Positions 43,430 to 55,100 of a DNA stretch of 64,000 nucleotides are shown piece after piece. Under the pieces are notes generated by a model, which saw only the letters and a program-made list of their open reading frames with translations, was not told the origin of the DNA and searched no databases. The stretch lies in contig CAMPET010000032.1 of the NCBI GenBank assembly GCA_946803715.1, positions 205,654 through 269,653 on the forward strand. The letters are read 5' to 3'. Made by a program: the position numbers and the translations under genes. Source of the stretch: Beroe ovata (lineage: Eukaryota > Ctenophora > Nuda > Beroida > Beroidae). Position 1 is the stretch's first letter. Each line of letters opens with the position of its first letter.

Positions 43430-43760
43430 CAGTGTTTCGCGCGCCTCGGATCGCGCCTCGACGCATGTATATAGCATTGCCAGGCTGCACACAACATATA
43501 AAATTGATGAGTGCAAGTAATATAATTGTCAGATGTTACTTGACCTGTTTCTCGCGCGCCTTCATCGAAGGCCGGGCCGAAACACTGAAACAGGCTTGTT
43601 ACGGCCTTCGATGAAGGCGGAGCGCGCCGCGCGCGAGAAACATGTTGTCTGGCGATGCTAGACCGCTGATGCAAGCTGTCTGAGAATAAGTTTGAGCCGC
43701 GCGCGCGCCCAAAACGAAATTCTCGACAGGGGCTATCATCGATCGACAAGAAACATGAAC
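43430..43760. mobile_element. CpG-rich foldback (MITE-like) cluster
   Basis: Contains ctgtttctcgcgcgccttca and its mirrored partner gatgaaggcgg...gcgcgcgagaaacat about 80 bp later (43545-43645), then a second module with gatgctagaccgctgatgca and cgaaattctcgacagg (43650-43735). Same two modules as 18555-18905, in reverse order and orientation. Confidence 0.75.
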
Positions 43761-44134
43761 AGATGTCAGATAAAATCTGACAATGCAAGTGCAAGTGATG
43801 CTTTAGCAATTAGCTCTTACATGCAACAGTGTTTAATTAGTTTAGCTCCCCTGTTCGCGAGAATTTCGCTTCATGCGCGCGGCGCGAATAGAACTAATTC
43901 AGAATTAATTCTCAATGATTTCGCGACTTTGGACTTGCATTACTCAAACTTAGCTACGCCAGACAATCAGACAATGATATAATTCATTTCCCATAGATCA
44001 AGTCAGAATTACTCACTACTGTACGTTCAATGTTCATGACCTCGTGGTAGAATTATTCATTACGTTAATACGTTGCTGTGTGCACACATTTTGGATTTCT
44101 GATGGATTAAAGAATAAAGACTCGACCATAGACT

Positions 44135-46579
44135 ATGGAGTACAATCATCATAAAGGAATCAGATCACAAGTTTATTCTAGGCTTCATGAAAAATACAAG
44201 AGATTCAGATTGCCATATTCTTGGTCTGAACCTCATCTGAGAAAGAATTCTTTCTTTACCATACTCCGGGCTGGTCTAGAGACACCATCATCCAGCTATG
44301 GAACTTCCTCTATTTGCAATATTAGAAATGACTGGCAGTCACTAAGGTGTAGCAAGCTTCAAAGCCCTTTCAAAAGTCACGCATTGCTTTCTACTCAATT
44401 CAATGGGAATAATACAATTCCTTTATTTTCAAAGGACCCAGTTGCTAGCTCTTGCTCTCTGAATGAGTCCCTCAGTGATACTACCCAGGATAATGGCAAT
44501 TATATCAAAGGAATAGAGAAAACAGATGCTGGTCAAAAAAGATATACAACTATTTTTTCAAATTCTCTAAAGAGGGCCATTGATAAGACCCTTGAGGATG
44601 GAATTGAAATCACAAATGATGATGAGGTGAAAAATTCTATTGACAAAGTTCAATCTCTCAACAAATGTTCATGTGAATGTCAATATTCAAATTCTACTCA
44701 GTCAGTTTGCTTTCAGCACCTCACATCTTCAGAAAAAGAATCTGTTATTGAAGACATTCTCAGGTGCAGCTGCTTAGCTGTGGCACTTCTTTACTCCGAC
44801 AATTCATCTCATCTAGGCTTGCCAACAATAACTTCAAACATCAATGTGGAGAAAGTTACTGTATCAGCCATTTGTTTCTCATATCAAGCTCATAATTCCA
44901 ATGCAAATAAAGACTTGTATTTACCAATATCAGCATCTGGCCAAAATGATGTTACAACCCTGAATTTTCTATGTAGGGTTTTCTGTTCAAAGGTTCCAAA
45001 AATATCATTTAATGCATATCAGTTATGTATTGTATGTAGTATTCTGATCAGGGACTGTTCAAAAGGAGGCCTGATTCAGAATATCCTTGATGTCAAAGTT
45101 GCAGCTTGGTTGCTAAATTCTGACAATGTCCCAGGGAATACTCAGGATCTCGAGATTCTGTATGGTGAAGAAGATCAACCAATTCCGGATCAAAGTTTGG
45201 ATTCAATAAGTGGATTGTACTTTTCTTTGAGAAAATTACTCAGACTCAAAGAAGTTATATTCAAAAAAATAGATGATGAAAGACTACACAAGCTATTTAG
45301 ATACCTCGAGAGTCCTCTCCTTTATACTATTTGTCAGATGGGACAGACTGGCATTACCATTGACAAAAACATGTTTGACAGAATCAGCCTTACTCTCAGT
45401 CAAAAGCTTTCAAAAATTGAAAGAGATGCACATGAGCTTATTGGGAGAAAGGTTTCATTGAATAGTACATTGCAACTCCGGCAAATACTGTTTGAAGAGC
45501 TATGTCTTGATCAAAAAGTCGCTGATTCCATGACACGAACTTCTGTTACAAAAGAAAAAAGTACTTCTGAAGCTTGCTTACTGAAAATTGCACATGTTCA
45601 TCCCCTCCCAAGAATTATTCTCGCTCATCGAAGACTAAGCAAACTAAAGTCAACATATATAGATGGCCTTCAAAAATACATGAGATTCGGCAAGCTCTAC
45701 CCATCTTGGGATCAGACCTCTGCCGCAACTGGTAGGTTAACTGCATTCAATCCTAATGTGCAGGCTTTTCCCAAAGACTCTATTGAAAACGGTCTAAATG
45801 AGGAGGCTGGAAATTGTGAATGTATAAGGGACATTATTGTTCCATCATCAGGATACATGTTGGTTAGTGTTGATTTCTGTTCAATCGAGATGAGGATTTT
45901 CGCTCATTTTTCTAAGGATCAAGAACTTATTGATATGTTTTCTAAACCTGGAGATATATTCACTACCTTGACGTCAGCATGGAAAAACGTACCCTACGAT
46001 GGTGTGACAGCTGTGGAAAGGAACAGGACAAAAAGAGTCTGTTATGCAATTATGTATGGAGTCGGAATACCTAAGTTATCTCAAATCTTAGATCTTTCAT
46101 TTTCTGAGGCTAAAGTTGTGATGAACAGTTTCCTGCGTAAATTTCAGAACATGAAGAGATTCACAAATGCTGTGATAAACAAAGCGAGACAAACCAAACG
46201 GTTGAGGACGATATTGAATCGCTTACGTCACTTTCCAGAAATCAGCAATGAGAATATTGGATTGAGGAAATCTATTGAAAGGCAAGCGATCAACTTTGTT
46301 ATACAGGGTTCTGCAGCGGACATTTGTAAAGTTTCAATGCTCAAGTTATCAGATTATCTGACTTCGAATCCACATATTGACGCAAAGCTTCTTATACATA
46401 TCCATGATGAACTCTTATATGAAGTAGAGCAGCGGAATGTCAGCGAATTTTCAAATTCAATAATCCGTATCTTAGAATGTAGTGATTTTGTTTCTGAAAT
46501 TAACCTCTCAGTACCCCTCAAAGTGAAAGTTTATAATGGAATCTCCTGGGGAAAAATGCAGAGCTATACTCCTTCTTAG
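44135..46579 (+). CDS. POLN: Family A DNA polymerase, POLN (polymerase nu)-like, intronless
   Basis: Single open frame of 814 codons. The C-terminal third is a Pol I-type polymerase domain. Visible are the thumb/palm TGRLTAFNPNVQAFPKD, motif A SVDFCSIEMRIFAHFS, motif B RNRTKRVCYAIMYGVG (O-helix Arg, Lys and Tyr present), ERQAINFVIQGSAADICK, and motif C LLIHIHDELLYEVE. The upstream half contains a degenerate exonuclease-like region without clear catalytic acidic residues. POLN-type enzymes act in DNA damage tolerance and crosslink repair. The ending LKVKVYNGISWGKM and the absence of the POLQ insert regions and helicase favour POLN over POLQ. Motif A has Cys-Ser where most family members have Ser-Gln before Ile-Glu, keeping the catalytic Asp and Glu. 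Animal POLN genes are normally split by many introns, so an intronless copy may be a retrogene. Confidence 0.85.
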   Translation: MEYNHHKGIRSQVYSRLHEKYKRFRLPYSWSEPHLRKNSFFTILRAGLETPSSSYGTSSICNIRNDWQSLRCSKLQSPFKSHALLSTQFNGNNTIPLFSKDPVASSCSLNESLSDTTQDNGNYIKGIEKTDAGQKRYTTIFSNSLKRAIDKTLEDGIEITNDDEVKNSIDKVQSLNKCSCECQYSNSTQSVCFQHLTSSEKESVIEDILRCSCLAVALLYSDNSSHLGLPTITSNINVEKVTVSAICFSYQAHNSNANKDLYLPISASGQNDVTTLNFLCRVFCSKVPKISFNAYQLCIVCSILIRDCSKGGLIQNILDVKVAAWLLNSDNVPGNTQDLEILYGEEDQPIPDQSLDSISGLYFSLRKLLRLKEVIFKKIDDERLHKLFRYLESPLLYTICQMGQTGITIDKNMFDRISLTLSQKLSKIERDAHELIGRKVSLNSTLQLRQILFEELCLDQKVADSMTRTSVTKEKSTSEACLLKIAHVHPLPRIILAHRRLSKLKSTYIDGLQKYMRFGKLYPSWDQTSAATGRLTAFNPNVQAFPKDSIENGLNEEAGNCECIRDIIVPSSGYMLVSVDFCSIEMRIFAHFSKDQELIDMFSKPGDIFTTLTSAWKNVPYDGVTAVERNRTKRVCYAIMYGVGIPKLSQILDLSFSEAKVVMNSFLRKFQNMKRFTNAVINKARQTKRLRTILNRLRHFPEISNENIGLRKSIERQAINFVIQGSAADICKVSMLKLSDYLTSNPHIDAKLLIHIHDELLYEVEQRNVSEFSNSIIRILECSDFVSEINLSVPLKVKVYNGISWGKMQSYTPS

Positions 46580-46918
46580 TTCTTTAGAAGCATGGCTAGG
46601 AGAGGCCTTTCTTTAGATGGGAATTTTCTTAACAATTTTGAGGATATTGAGATGTATTTGGCAGGATTGCAATGAGATGATAGAATAGTGCAGAGAGCAG
46701 ATTAGATAAATTATCATGTGAGATGTATGAAGAGAAGTATGAACCCTTTCATTCCATAGTGATACCAACTGATCTTTGTGATTCGAGTTTCTACTTTACT
46801 TATTTCACATTCAGACCGTTGGAATATTTCATCAGATGACGATAGAGCATTCATAAGATCTTCTTCTGATCAGCGTATATATCCATAACTGGAACTACAA
46901 ACATCTAAAACACAGGTC

Positions 46919-47632
46919 ATGGACAGGATTACTATAGAATGGACTACATACTCAAATTTGCTGCGTCACCTTCACTCACTGAAGAACACGCTCAGCAACC
47001 TTCACAGCGGTTGCATGTGCAGTACAAACTCCCTGCTCGTGCATAACTCCGTGATCAACATTGAGACTATGATCCGATTCCTGGTCGATATAGTCCCCGA
47101 ACTCCAATCCTCGCCAAATCGTGTGGACGGCAGCTGTCAGAGTGACAAAGTAGGTGTCACCCCACTCTGCAGCAAATCAACTAATTGTAGCATGTCTCCT
47201 GAGGACACCTTGGTCAAAGACCGATCATCCGAACATCTGCCATTGATTGAGAGTTGCTCCGACACATTGGCTGATGAAGTTGTTCAGACACAGAATTTGG
47301 TAGAACGGTCAATTGTAGAACATCATAATATGAACTTAACATGTGACCGGATAGAAGCGAGATTGGGAGAATTATTGTTTACAAACATGAATGATAGTAC
47401 TGCTGTCGGAAGCGAAGTTCTCAAAGACACAGTTAAGAAGGTATCTGCCTCTGAAGATAAGGGTTTAGAATCAAAGCTACGTAATGTGAGCAAGCATGTA
47501 GAAAATCTGCTAGGCGAAATCGAACAGAAGAAGCTTAGTATGAAAGTTAAGCATAACCAGATCCGGCAAAAACTAACGGACTTACGGAGAAGTCTCGAAA
47601 AGTCTGATGACACAGACTCGCAGCAGAAATAA
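46919..47632 (+). CDS. Unrecognised coiled-coil protein
   Basis: Single frame of 237 residues starting MDRITIEWTTYSNLLRHLHS. An N-terminal helical region of about 65 residues is followed by a polar Ser-rich linker. A C-terminal heptad-rich coiled coil (about residues 178-232, SKLRNVSKHVENLLGEIEQK onward) ends in DDTDSQQK. An acacag sequence 3 bp before the ATG could be a splice acceptor, so a 5' exon is possible. It lies 340 bp downstream of the polymerase on the same strand. I do not recognise a family. Confidence 0.55.
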   Translation: MDRITIEWTTYSNLLRHLHSLKNTLSNLHSGCMCSTNSLLVHNSVINIETMIRFLVDIVPELQSSPNRVDGSCQSDKVGVTPLCSKSTNCSMSPEDTLVKDRSSEHLPLIESCSDTLADEVVQTQNLVERSIVEHHNMNLTCDRIEARLGELLFTNMNDSTAVGSEVLKDTVKKVSASEDKGLESKLRNVSKHVENLLGEIEQKKLSMKVKHNQIRQKLTDLRRSLEKSDDTDSQQK

Positions 47633-48116
47633 AATGTTCTGAGGGGACATGACTGTATTGGGGTAGTTCGAAACGGTTGAGACTGATTAACCTCTTTGTT
47701 GAAATTATATGATGAACCTAACGTTTTATAATGAACATCAGTTTTGTTCATAGATCATAGATCGAATAACTCAATTGTTGACTCACATGCTAAGCCTATT
47801 CAGTTAGAGTCAAGGTCGTAATCTGAATTAATTTGTTTATAACATTAGACTCTCCTTTGATGAATAGGTTCAGAATTACAATTGGCTGATAATTGATATT
47901 TTAATAATTTAATTCAAACCTTAGAAAATGAATGTTAGGTATGGGTACACAAGTACATACACCGAGTGGATACTGGATACTGTAATGGCTCACAGGATTC
48001 AAAAGAGCCAGTTTATGGCTCACAGAGTTTAAAAGCAAACCGATGATTATTCGACTTATCAAGTATCTCTTTCATGACATTGAGTTGGAGTAGTGGGGTG
48101 TTTTGTAGCAGTCGCN

Positions 48117-48700
48117 ATCTGCTAGGCGAAATCGAACAGAAGAAGCTTAATATGAAAGCTAAGCATAACCAGATCCGGCAAAAACTAACGGACCTACGCA
48201 GAAGTCTCGAAAAGTCTGATGACACAGACTCTCAGCAGAAATAACATGTTCTGAGCGGACATTACTGTTCGAAATGGTTGAGACAGATTAACCTTTTGTT
48301 GAAATTATATGATGAACCTAACGTTTTATTATGAACATCAGTTTTATAACATCAGTTTTGTTCATGGATCATAGATAGAATAACTCAATTGTTGACTCAC
48401 ATGCTTAGCCTGTCCAGTTAGAGTTAAGGTCGTAATCTGAATTACTTTGTTCATAACATTAGACTCTCCTTTGATAAATAGGTTCAGAATTACGATTGGC
48501 TGATATTTTAATTCAAACCTTGAATCTTAGGTATGGGTACACAAGTACATACACCGAGTGGATACTGTTATGGCTCACAGGATTCAAAAGACTAATAACA
48601 GATTTATGGCTCACAGAGTTTAAAAGCAAACCGATGATTATTCCACTTAACAAGTATCTCTTTCATGAACTGAATGAACAAGGCCAAAATCAAATCTAAA
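48117..48700 (+). repeat. Duplicate of the 3' end of the coiled-coil gene (probable second allele)
   Basis: Directly after the N at 48116 the sequence repeats 47507-48080: the last 42 codons plus stop (48244) and the downstream 3' region, with scattered substitutions (for example Ser to Asn and Val to Ala in the coding part) and small indels. Not a second gene, since it has no 5' part. Confidence 0.85.
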
Positions 48701-48719
48701 GAGTAAAGGGCTGATAATG

Positions 48720-49080
48720 AACATTGAATTCAATCACGTGAAGCTCACAACAGGTTCGTAGTTTATTCTGGAAGTTCAGTAGATGTCAATTGGTCGTAGA
48801 TGTTCAGTAGATGTCAATTGTCATGAAAGGACATTTGAGGGGCGCGCGGTTGTGATTGTGCGGATAGAAAATGAAATTTCAGTACGTACCATAACATTTA
48901 TTGAATGTATGCGCGCGCGCTGTTGACAAAGAATTGTGAGTTGGACCTTGGGGATGCCTTGGCATTGCCGGATAGTTGCCTACTTGAGGAAAGGTGTGTG
49001 GGATGTCAAGCAGATGCGTCAACCGAGAGGTCATCACTCAAATAACAATATTGAGTTCAATTTCTGATAACGCACAGATA
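48720..49080. other. Non-coding, with small CpG-rich block
   Basis: No gene seen. A tatgcgcgcgcgctgttg segment lies at about 48905; a duplicated agtagatgtcaattg lies at 48778-48822. Confidence 0.5.
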
Positions 49081-49107
49081 CTACTAGTTGGGGAGGAACC
49101 TTAAATT

Positions 49108-50407
49108 TCACAGCTCAGTTCTTTGGAATATAAGTTTTCCAAAATCCGTCAGCTCACTTTTAAGAAATGCATCTAAATTGGTCATTATTTCGGTTTCAAC
49201 GTCCAAACAAGCGTCCCCATTAGTGTCCATCTTCTTAACAAAAACTCGTACTTTTTCACGCAGGTGTCTCCTATCGTCAGAAACCCATCTCAAGACTTCA
49301 TTAGGAGATAGGATCATATCCTGATCGGTGTCTAGTTCTCTCACGAAAACGTCGATGTGTCGTTGGAGTGCTGGGTTTTGGTTTTGACGAGAATCTAATT
49401 CCTCGTCCGATATCCCAAGGTACTCAGACAGTGTCAATTTGTTGTCACCGTTCCTAAAACAAGAGTCGTTGTTCTAAGATATGTTTATCAAGTTCCACCT
49501 GCCGAATTATGTTTTGCTTGTACTGAGGTACTTGCTCACCTATCCCTATCTCTCATCTCCTCTCTGCTAAGGTGTTCCCTCATTTCAGGCGCTATCTCTG
49601 GGAAGACAAACAGTGCGAACTCCTTCTCGTCTAACACGGAATCCCTGTTCTTGTCCGCGAGGTGAAAACGTCGTTTCTCGTGATCAGCGTACCCACCGCT
49701 CTGCATAAATGAGTTGCAAGATATTCTGCAAGCTACACATGTTTGTAAGTATGCATGTATGCACAATGCACATACTCTGCATATATTTATGTGATTATAT
49801 GTGAATTCAATTCAGTTAGCTTCGAGCTTGCCTCGCTTACCCACAAGCTGCGAGTGCGACACAATATTACATTTGTATTTGTAGCTGGATTAAGCCTAAG
49901 ATAGATGGACGCACCTCAGTCAAGCCCATGTAAGATTTAAGTTCGGGGTAAGAAATTTCGTTGTTCCCGTTAGCGTCCGCACCTTCCCACATTTCCTTCA
50001 GCTCTTTGGCTTTGCTTCTGATGTCCATGTGATAGTACCACTCTAACAGCTGGAAAGATATGAAATAAGACAACTTCGCGACAGTTAGGTGCATTTACAG
50101 ATCAAAACATAGTCGTAACAGTCTGCATAGAGCGGTGTGTAATGTGTAATTGTATCTCACCAAAAAAAGGAAAATTGTGAATCACTTCTAAAGATAAACG
50201 AGCAACTGCACGAAGAAATACCTCGTCATGAGAAATAAGACCGTCTCTGTTACCGTCATATGACGACGCTATCTGACGGAGTTTAGATGATACCCGCCGT
50301 TCCGGCGACAGTTCGGTCATGAGTTCCGGCTCGAAGAAGAGAGCGATGAGGAAGCAAACGAGCAACAAAAGCGGCAGCGACTGCTTGAGATATGACTTTG
50401 CTCCCAT
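49108..50407 (-). CDS. CREC-family EF-hand protein (reticulocalbin/calumenin-like)
   Basis: Four exons (50407..50222, 50049..49915, 49700..49540, 49453..49108) join in phase to 275 residues. CREC proteins are low-affinity calcium binders of the secretory pathway lumen. The N-terminus has a hydrophobic signal or anchor segment (LPLLLLVCFLIALFF). Six EF-hand loops follow: DGNRDGLISHDE, DANGNNEISYPE, DKNRDSVLDEKE, DRNGDNKLTLSE (split across the last intron), DTDQDMILSPNE and DTNGDACLDVET. Six hands in this layout define the family. The C-terminus ends RTEL, a plausible variant of the HDEL/KDEL-type ER retrieval signal. Which vertebrate member is closest (RCN, CALU, SDF4) I cannot tell. Confidence 0.88.
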
Positions 50408-50659
50408 TTCTTGTTACCTATTGCGGAAGTAATGAGTTCGAGAGTTCAGGAATCACGGGAAACGGTTAGATATTCAGAGTGCGGAATCACAAGGTATTTC
50501 TCGAACTATCACCAATCACCAGTCGACGATAAGGTTTATAGGTAGCTGATTGATGTATGACACACGCTTGTATGAAATGAATACTACTATAGTGTAACTG
50601 TGTGAGATCGTGCTATGGCATCATTTCAAATTCCAGTTTCCACTACCTGATGTAGGTAC

Positions 50660-50808
50660 CTACTATTATAATCAGGGCGCTGGCAAGCGCCCGCAGCCAC
50701 GGAAAGAAAATGGGCGTGGTCCCGGCCCGTAGGGCCGGGAGCACTGCCCGAGGCCCGAAGGGCCGAGGGCAGTGCTGGTTTGAAGTGATATGAACTCCCA
50801 AAGCAGTG
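50660..50808. repeat. GC-rich foldback block ending at an N join
   Basis: Contains cccggcccgtagggccggga and agcactgccc...gggcagtgct palindromes in a stretch much richer in GC than its surroundings. It stops at the N at 50809. Confidence 0.6.
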
Positions 50809-51261
50809 NCAAGGCGCGTTTCGTGATTGGACCCAATCAAGAACATAGTGTCTGCAATAGGTGCTTTCAGTACTTTCGTGCTAGTTTTCATTAATTCTTT
50901 CACTAATATGTATCATGCATCAGGCACGTAGACAGGGGGGGGCAGGGGGCATTAAAGATGATTTTCTGTTTCCTTTCAGTACCTTTGGATATATCATATC
51001 GGGACAGTGGCCTTAAACCATTATATTTCCATTGCTACGACAAGCAATAAAAGCCATGTATTTAGCAATTTAAATGAGTATCTAACACCTCAGATCATCG
51101 CATTTTCTTCAGTTCTTCACTCTTGCATAACTTTTTGCTCTTCTTATTTTTTGTTACTGTGATATTTTCTTCAATACCAGATTTCGTTTTAAACACTCTA
51201 TTTTTGAAAAATTCTCTGGGAGCTTCGCCCCTCCTAACACCGCAAAAAAAGTCTGACTACG

Positions 51262-51390
51262 TGACTGTGTGTATGTATGTATGAGCGTATGTATGTGTGT
51301 AGGTATGTATGTATGTATGTATGTATGTATGTTTGTAAATTGTATGTATGAGCGTAGGTATGTGTGTAGGTATGTATGTCTTGTTTCACA
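51262..51390. repeat. TATG microsatellite
   Basis: Long run of tatg units with scattered tgtg/agcg interruptions, in two blocks. Confidence 0.9.
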
Positions 51391-51620
51391 AACATATTTG
51401 CACTGTGAATATCGGCGTAGATAATAATCATTTAGGTTGTCAATTCGTGCTATCGTGCGTGGCATAAGTTGTAGAGAAGATAATGTATGTGACGTCAGAA
51501 CAATAATCTAATGTTGTCTTATCTCTGATAACGGGATTAGCATAGCATGGCACGTTTGTTTGAAACTTCTAATGAATCCACGCAAATCGCAACAAAAGGG
51601 CGCACCGAGGCACTAAGAAC

Positions 51621-51890
51621 ATGTCAACGATCACCAAAGTACTACTTTATAAGACTGAACTTACATCAACAGTCTCATTTTGTTTAATATTAGCAATAGC
51701 TACTTTACACTTTGTGCAGCATCGCTTGAAGTTGATGGACTTTCTGTTGGGCAATCACGGAACCCGACAGATTCTTGACGTTCCACTTGACATATCAACA
51801 TGTGACAAATCGGCTGACAAATATTTGATCAACTATCAACCATCTGTGGAAGTTTTACTTGAAAAGAAATCATGCCTCGTAAGCCTTTAG
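51621..51890 (+). CDS. Small hypothetical ORF
   Basis: 89 codons with one hydrophobic segment near the N-terminus (TVSFCLILAIATLHFV) and no recognised domain. It precedes the RasGAP gene on the same strand by about 240 bp and could equally be chance or part of a 5' exon. Weak support. Confidence 0.2.
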   Translation: MSTITKVLLYKTELTSTVSFCLILAIATLHFVQHRLKLMDFLLGNHGTRQILDVPLDISTCDKSADKYLINYQPSVEVLLEKKSCLVSL

Positions 51891-52128
51891 TAGAATAGAA
51901 CATCATGATGGTTGCAGATCGAGATTGCTCCATTTAAAATCAAATAGACCTTTTTCGGTATAATATGACGTTTTGTTTAGAAAAAGGATTGTTGACGTCT
52001 CCTGATTTTTAGACATTTTCATAATCAATAGTATGTTTTTCTTGTGTTGCCATACAAACTACACGAGTTACTGCTCCTTATTAACTCCGTCTTTTACATG
52101 GAAAAGGTGTTTGCAATCGCATCGCGTG

Positions 52129-55100
52129 ATGGGGGTATGTGGCGGAGACGTTCGTTACGAGAACATCGCCAGTTCCCTCAACGAATCTGATGACGAAGAA
52201 ACAGAGAACACAAAGACCACGATATTCCTGAAGATTGCGGAGGGGAAGAACTTCCCCGTTACGGACACTCTGAGCAAGTCCAGTGACCCGTATTGTGTGG
52301 TCAAGGTGGACGGTCAGACTGTGCTGAGGACCATGACCGTTTACCGGACTCTTTCTCCCTTCTGGGGAGGTGAGTATACTCTACACGTTCAGCGAAACTT
52401 CTTCGCACTCTCCGTGTACGTGTACGACGAGGATCTTCGATACGATGACGTCATCGGTAAGGTGACCTTGACGTCACGGGAGTTGAAGAGAGATTATAGC
52501 GAGGGAGAGGAGAAGTGGTTTCCTCTACAGAAAGTTACCAAAGACTCAGAGGTGACTGGTGAAGTTCGACTTGAGTTCCAACTTTCTGAGACGAAAGTGG
52601 ACATTAAGATAGCAGAAGCACGGGACTTGGCAGCCAAGGATAAAACCGGTTCATCAGATCCGTATGCTATACTGACACTAGGATCGAACTCGTTTCAAAC
52701 AGAAATTCGTAAACAGACTCGATTTCCGAAGTGGAACGCCGTAACCACACTTCCAGTCCCCGCAGCGGACACGGACCAAGTCGTTAGTCTCACTCTCTGG
52801 GACAGAGACCTTGTGGGGAAAGATGAATTCATGGGACAGATATCGTTCTCGCTTAGGAAGGTGCAGAAAAAGATAGAGTACAACAAGTGGTTCTGGCTTA
52901 AACCTCGGGATGTTATCGGTCACCAAGCTGCCGGTTCTATTCGACTGAAGATCAGATACGTTACAGCTTCGATACTGCCATCTCCTGTCTATCAACCCCT
53001 CGTCGATCTGCTAATCGAGGAGGTATCGGTTTGTATTTGTGTGTCTGTGTCTACTGTCTGTGTTTGAATGTGTCAGCGTCCTTGTGTGTGTGTGCGTGTG
53101 CGTGTGTGTGTGTATGTGTGTCTGCGCCCAATCCCATGTGTGTGTAACGGGACCGCATATTTCAGGTTGATCATTTCGTGTCTGGCAAGCAAATGACAGG
53201 AATCACTCCCCTTGCCCTGCTCGAGGAAGCTATGACGGACCGAATGGAGATGGCGTACGTTCTTGTGAGGATTTTCCTAGGAAAAGGCAAGATAGAAGGC
53301 CTCCTCAACATGCTATTTACTCAGGAAGCGAAAAAATCAACACCAGAAACACTTTTTAGAGGTAACTTGTCCATCTGAAATTAATAGAAACTTTATAGCG
53401 TGAGAGGTCCAAGAATCCTGCAGGATTCCTGCCCCTAAGTCAATCAATCAATCATTCCCTCCTCATCAGAAAACACATTAGCGTCCAAGTGTATGGACCA
53501 GTATATGAAGATAACAGGCACGATGTACCTTCAAAACGTGCTGGGGAAAATCGTTAGGCAGATATACAAAGAGAACCGTTATTGTGAAATGGATAAGTCG
53601 AAGATCACTAAGAAATGTGGGTTAGTACTGGATTACGTAACATCTCGATTGCCTTAGCTGAGTCTGGGAAGAAATGATTTGAAGCGAATGGCCGTGTGGG
53701 GAATGCTTGAAAAACTCTTCCGACCGTTGCTCTCAGTCTTATCTAGACATCTACTCATTGTTGAGAAAACATATTTCTCCCTTCCCCAGGATGATCAACA
53801 AAGAAACAACTGTTAAACAGAGCACGAAACAAATACGACGGTATTTGACACACATTGTGAGCGACATTATCCAGTCGAAAACTGCATGCCCCTTTGGGAT
53901 AAGGAAAGTTTGTGCGATGATCTTTGAAATCGTCCTCAATGTGTACCCGGAAAAATCGGTCAGTATGCCGCAATACCCAGTCTATAACAGGGTATAATAG
54001 GGTATCTTATACCTAATTTCCTCATTCTGCAAAGTTGTATAGCATTTCCCAGCATGTAATAGCACCCTGTCAAAGATATTGATATGATCTATGATATAAA
54101 AAGTGTACTCAACTGTCCACAGGACTTGCCGTATATGGCAGTCAGTAGCTTCCTCTTCCTACGATTCTTTGTCCCTGCTGTCATGAATCCAAAGTTATTC
54201 TACCTCAATAACGACCACCCAAACATGAAGGTGTCTCGAACACTCATACTCTGTGCCAAGGTGAGACGAGAGATATGAGAGATCGATCATGACTTTTTGG
54301 AGTTTCCATCCATGTCATACAATGTGATTTAGGTGTGCACTGTGCACGATTGACTAAAGTTTTGTCCGTTGAATTACACTATCGAGAGCCATCCATGATG
54401 TATAGCACTGTTTAACTTTTAACTGTTTAAACTTTAAACTGTTTAAACTTTAACTTTAAACCATTATATCGTTACAGCACTGACACAAGTACAGTCACAT
54501 GTCACATTACCGCATTGCCATACACTTACACGTCATGTCACTTGTACACAGGCAATGNTTTTGTTGCGTTTTTTTTGGCACACCCTGTATAATGTGATTT
54601 AGGTGTGCGCTGTGCACGATTGAATAAAGTTTTGTCCGTTGAATAACACTAACGAGAGCCATGATCTATAGCACTGTTTAACTTTTAACTATTTAAACTT
54701 TAACTTTAAACCATTATATCGTTACAGCACTGACACAAGTACACCCACATGTCACATTGTCACATTGTCACACACTTACACGTCATGTCACTTGTACACA
54801 GGCAATGCAGCAGATCGGCAACATGTGTAAACAGCCGTGTAAAGAGAACTTCATGATACCCCTCCTGCCGTTTGTGGAGCAGCAAACAGACGCTGTCAGA
54901 CATTTCATAAAGAGTCTCGTCACTATTTACAAGTGTGAGTGAAAATATCACAGCAGTGATTCACAAGAATGACCAGCTTCACAGCTGCAGATTTCCAGAC
55001 TGCTTCTCTGTGCTGATTATTTTGACGACACGAAGTACCATTTGAGCAATCATGATGATCTCGGAAGGGGAGCAAATGCCGAAATCTTGATGACTAATAT

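Noticed and set aside
44135-46579. DNA polymerase theta
   Set aside because: No helicase domain, no POLQ-type insert regions, and the C-terminal LKVKVYNGISWG fits POLN better.
50660-50808. Bacterial contamination suggested by GC-rich hairpins
   Set aside because: Only about 150 bp, no coding signature, and continuous with ordinary host sequence on the left; insufficient evidence.
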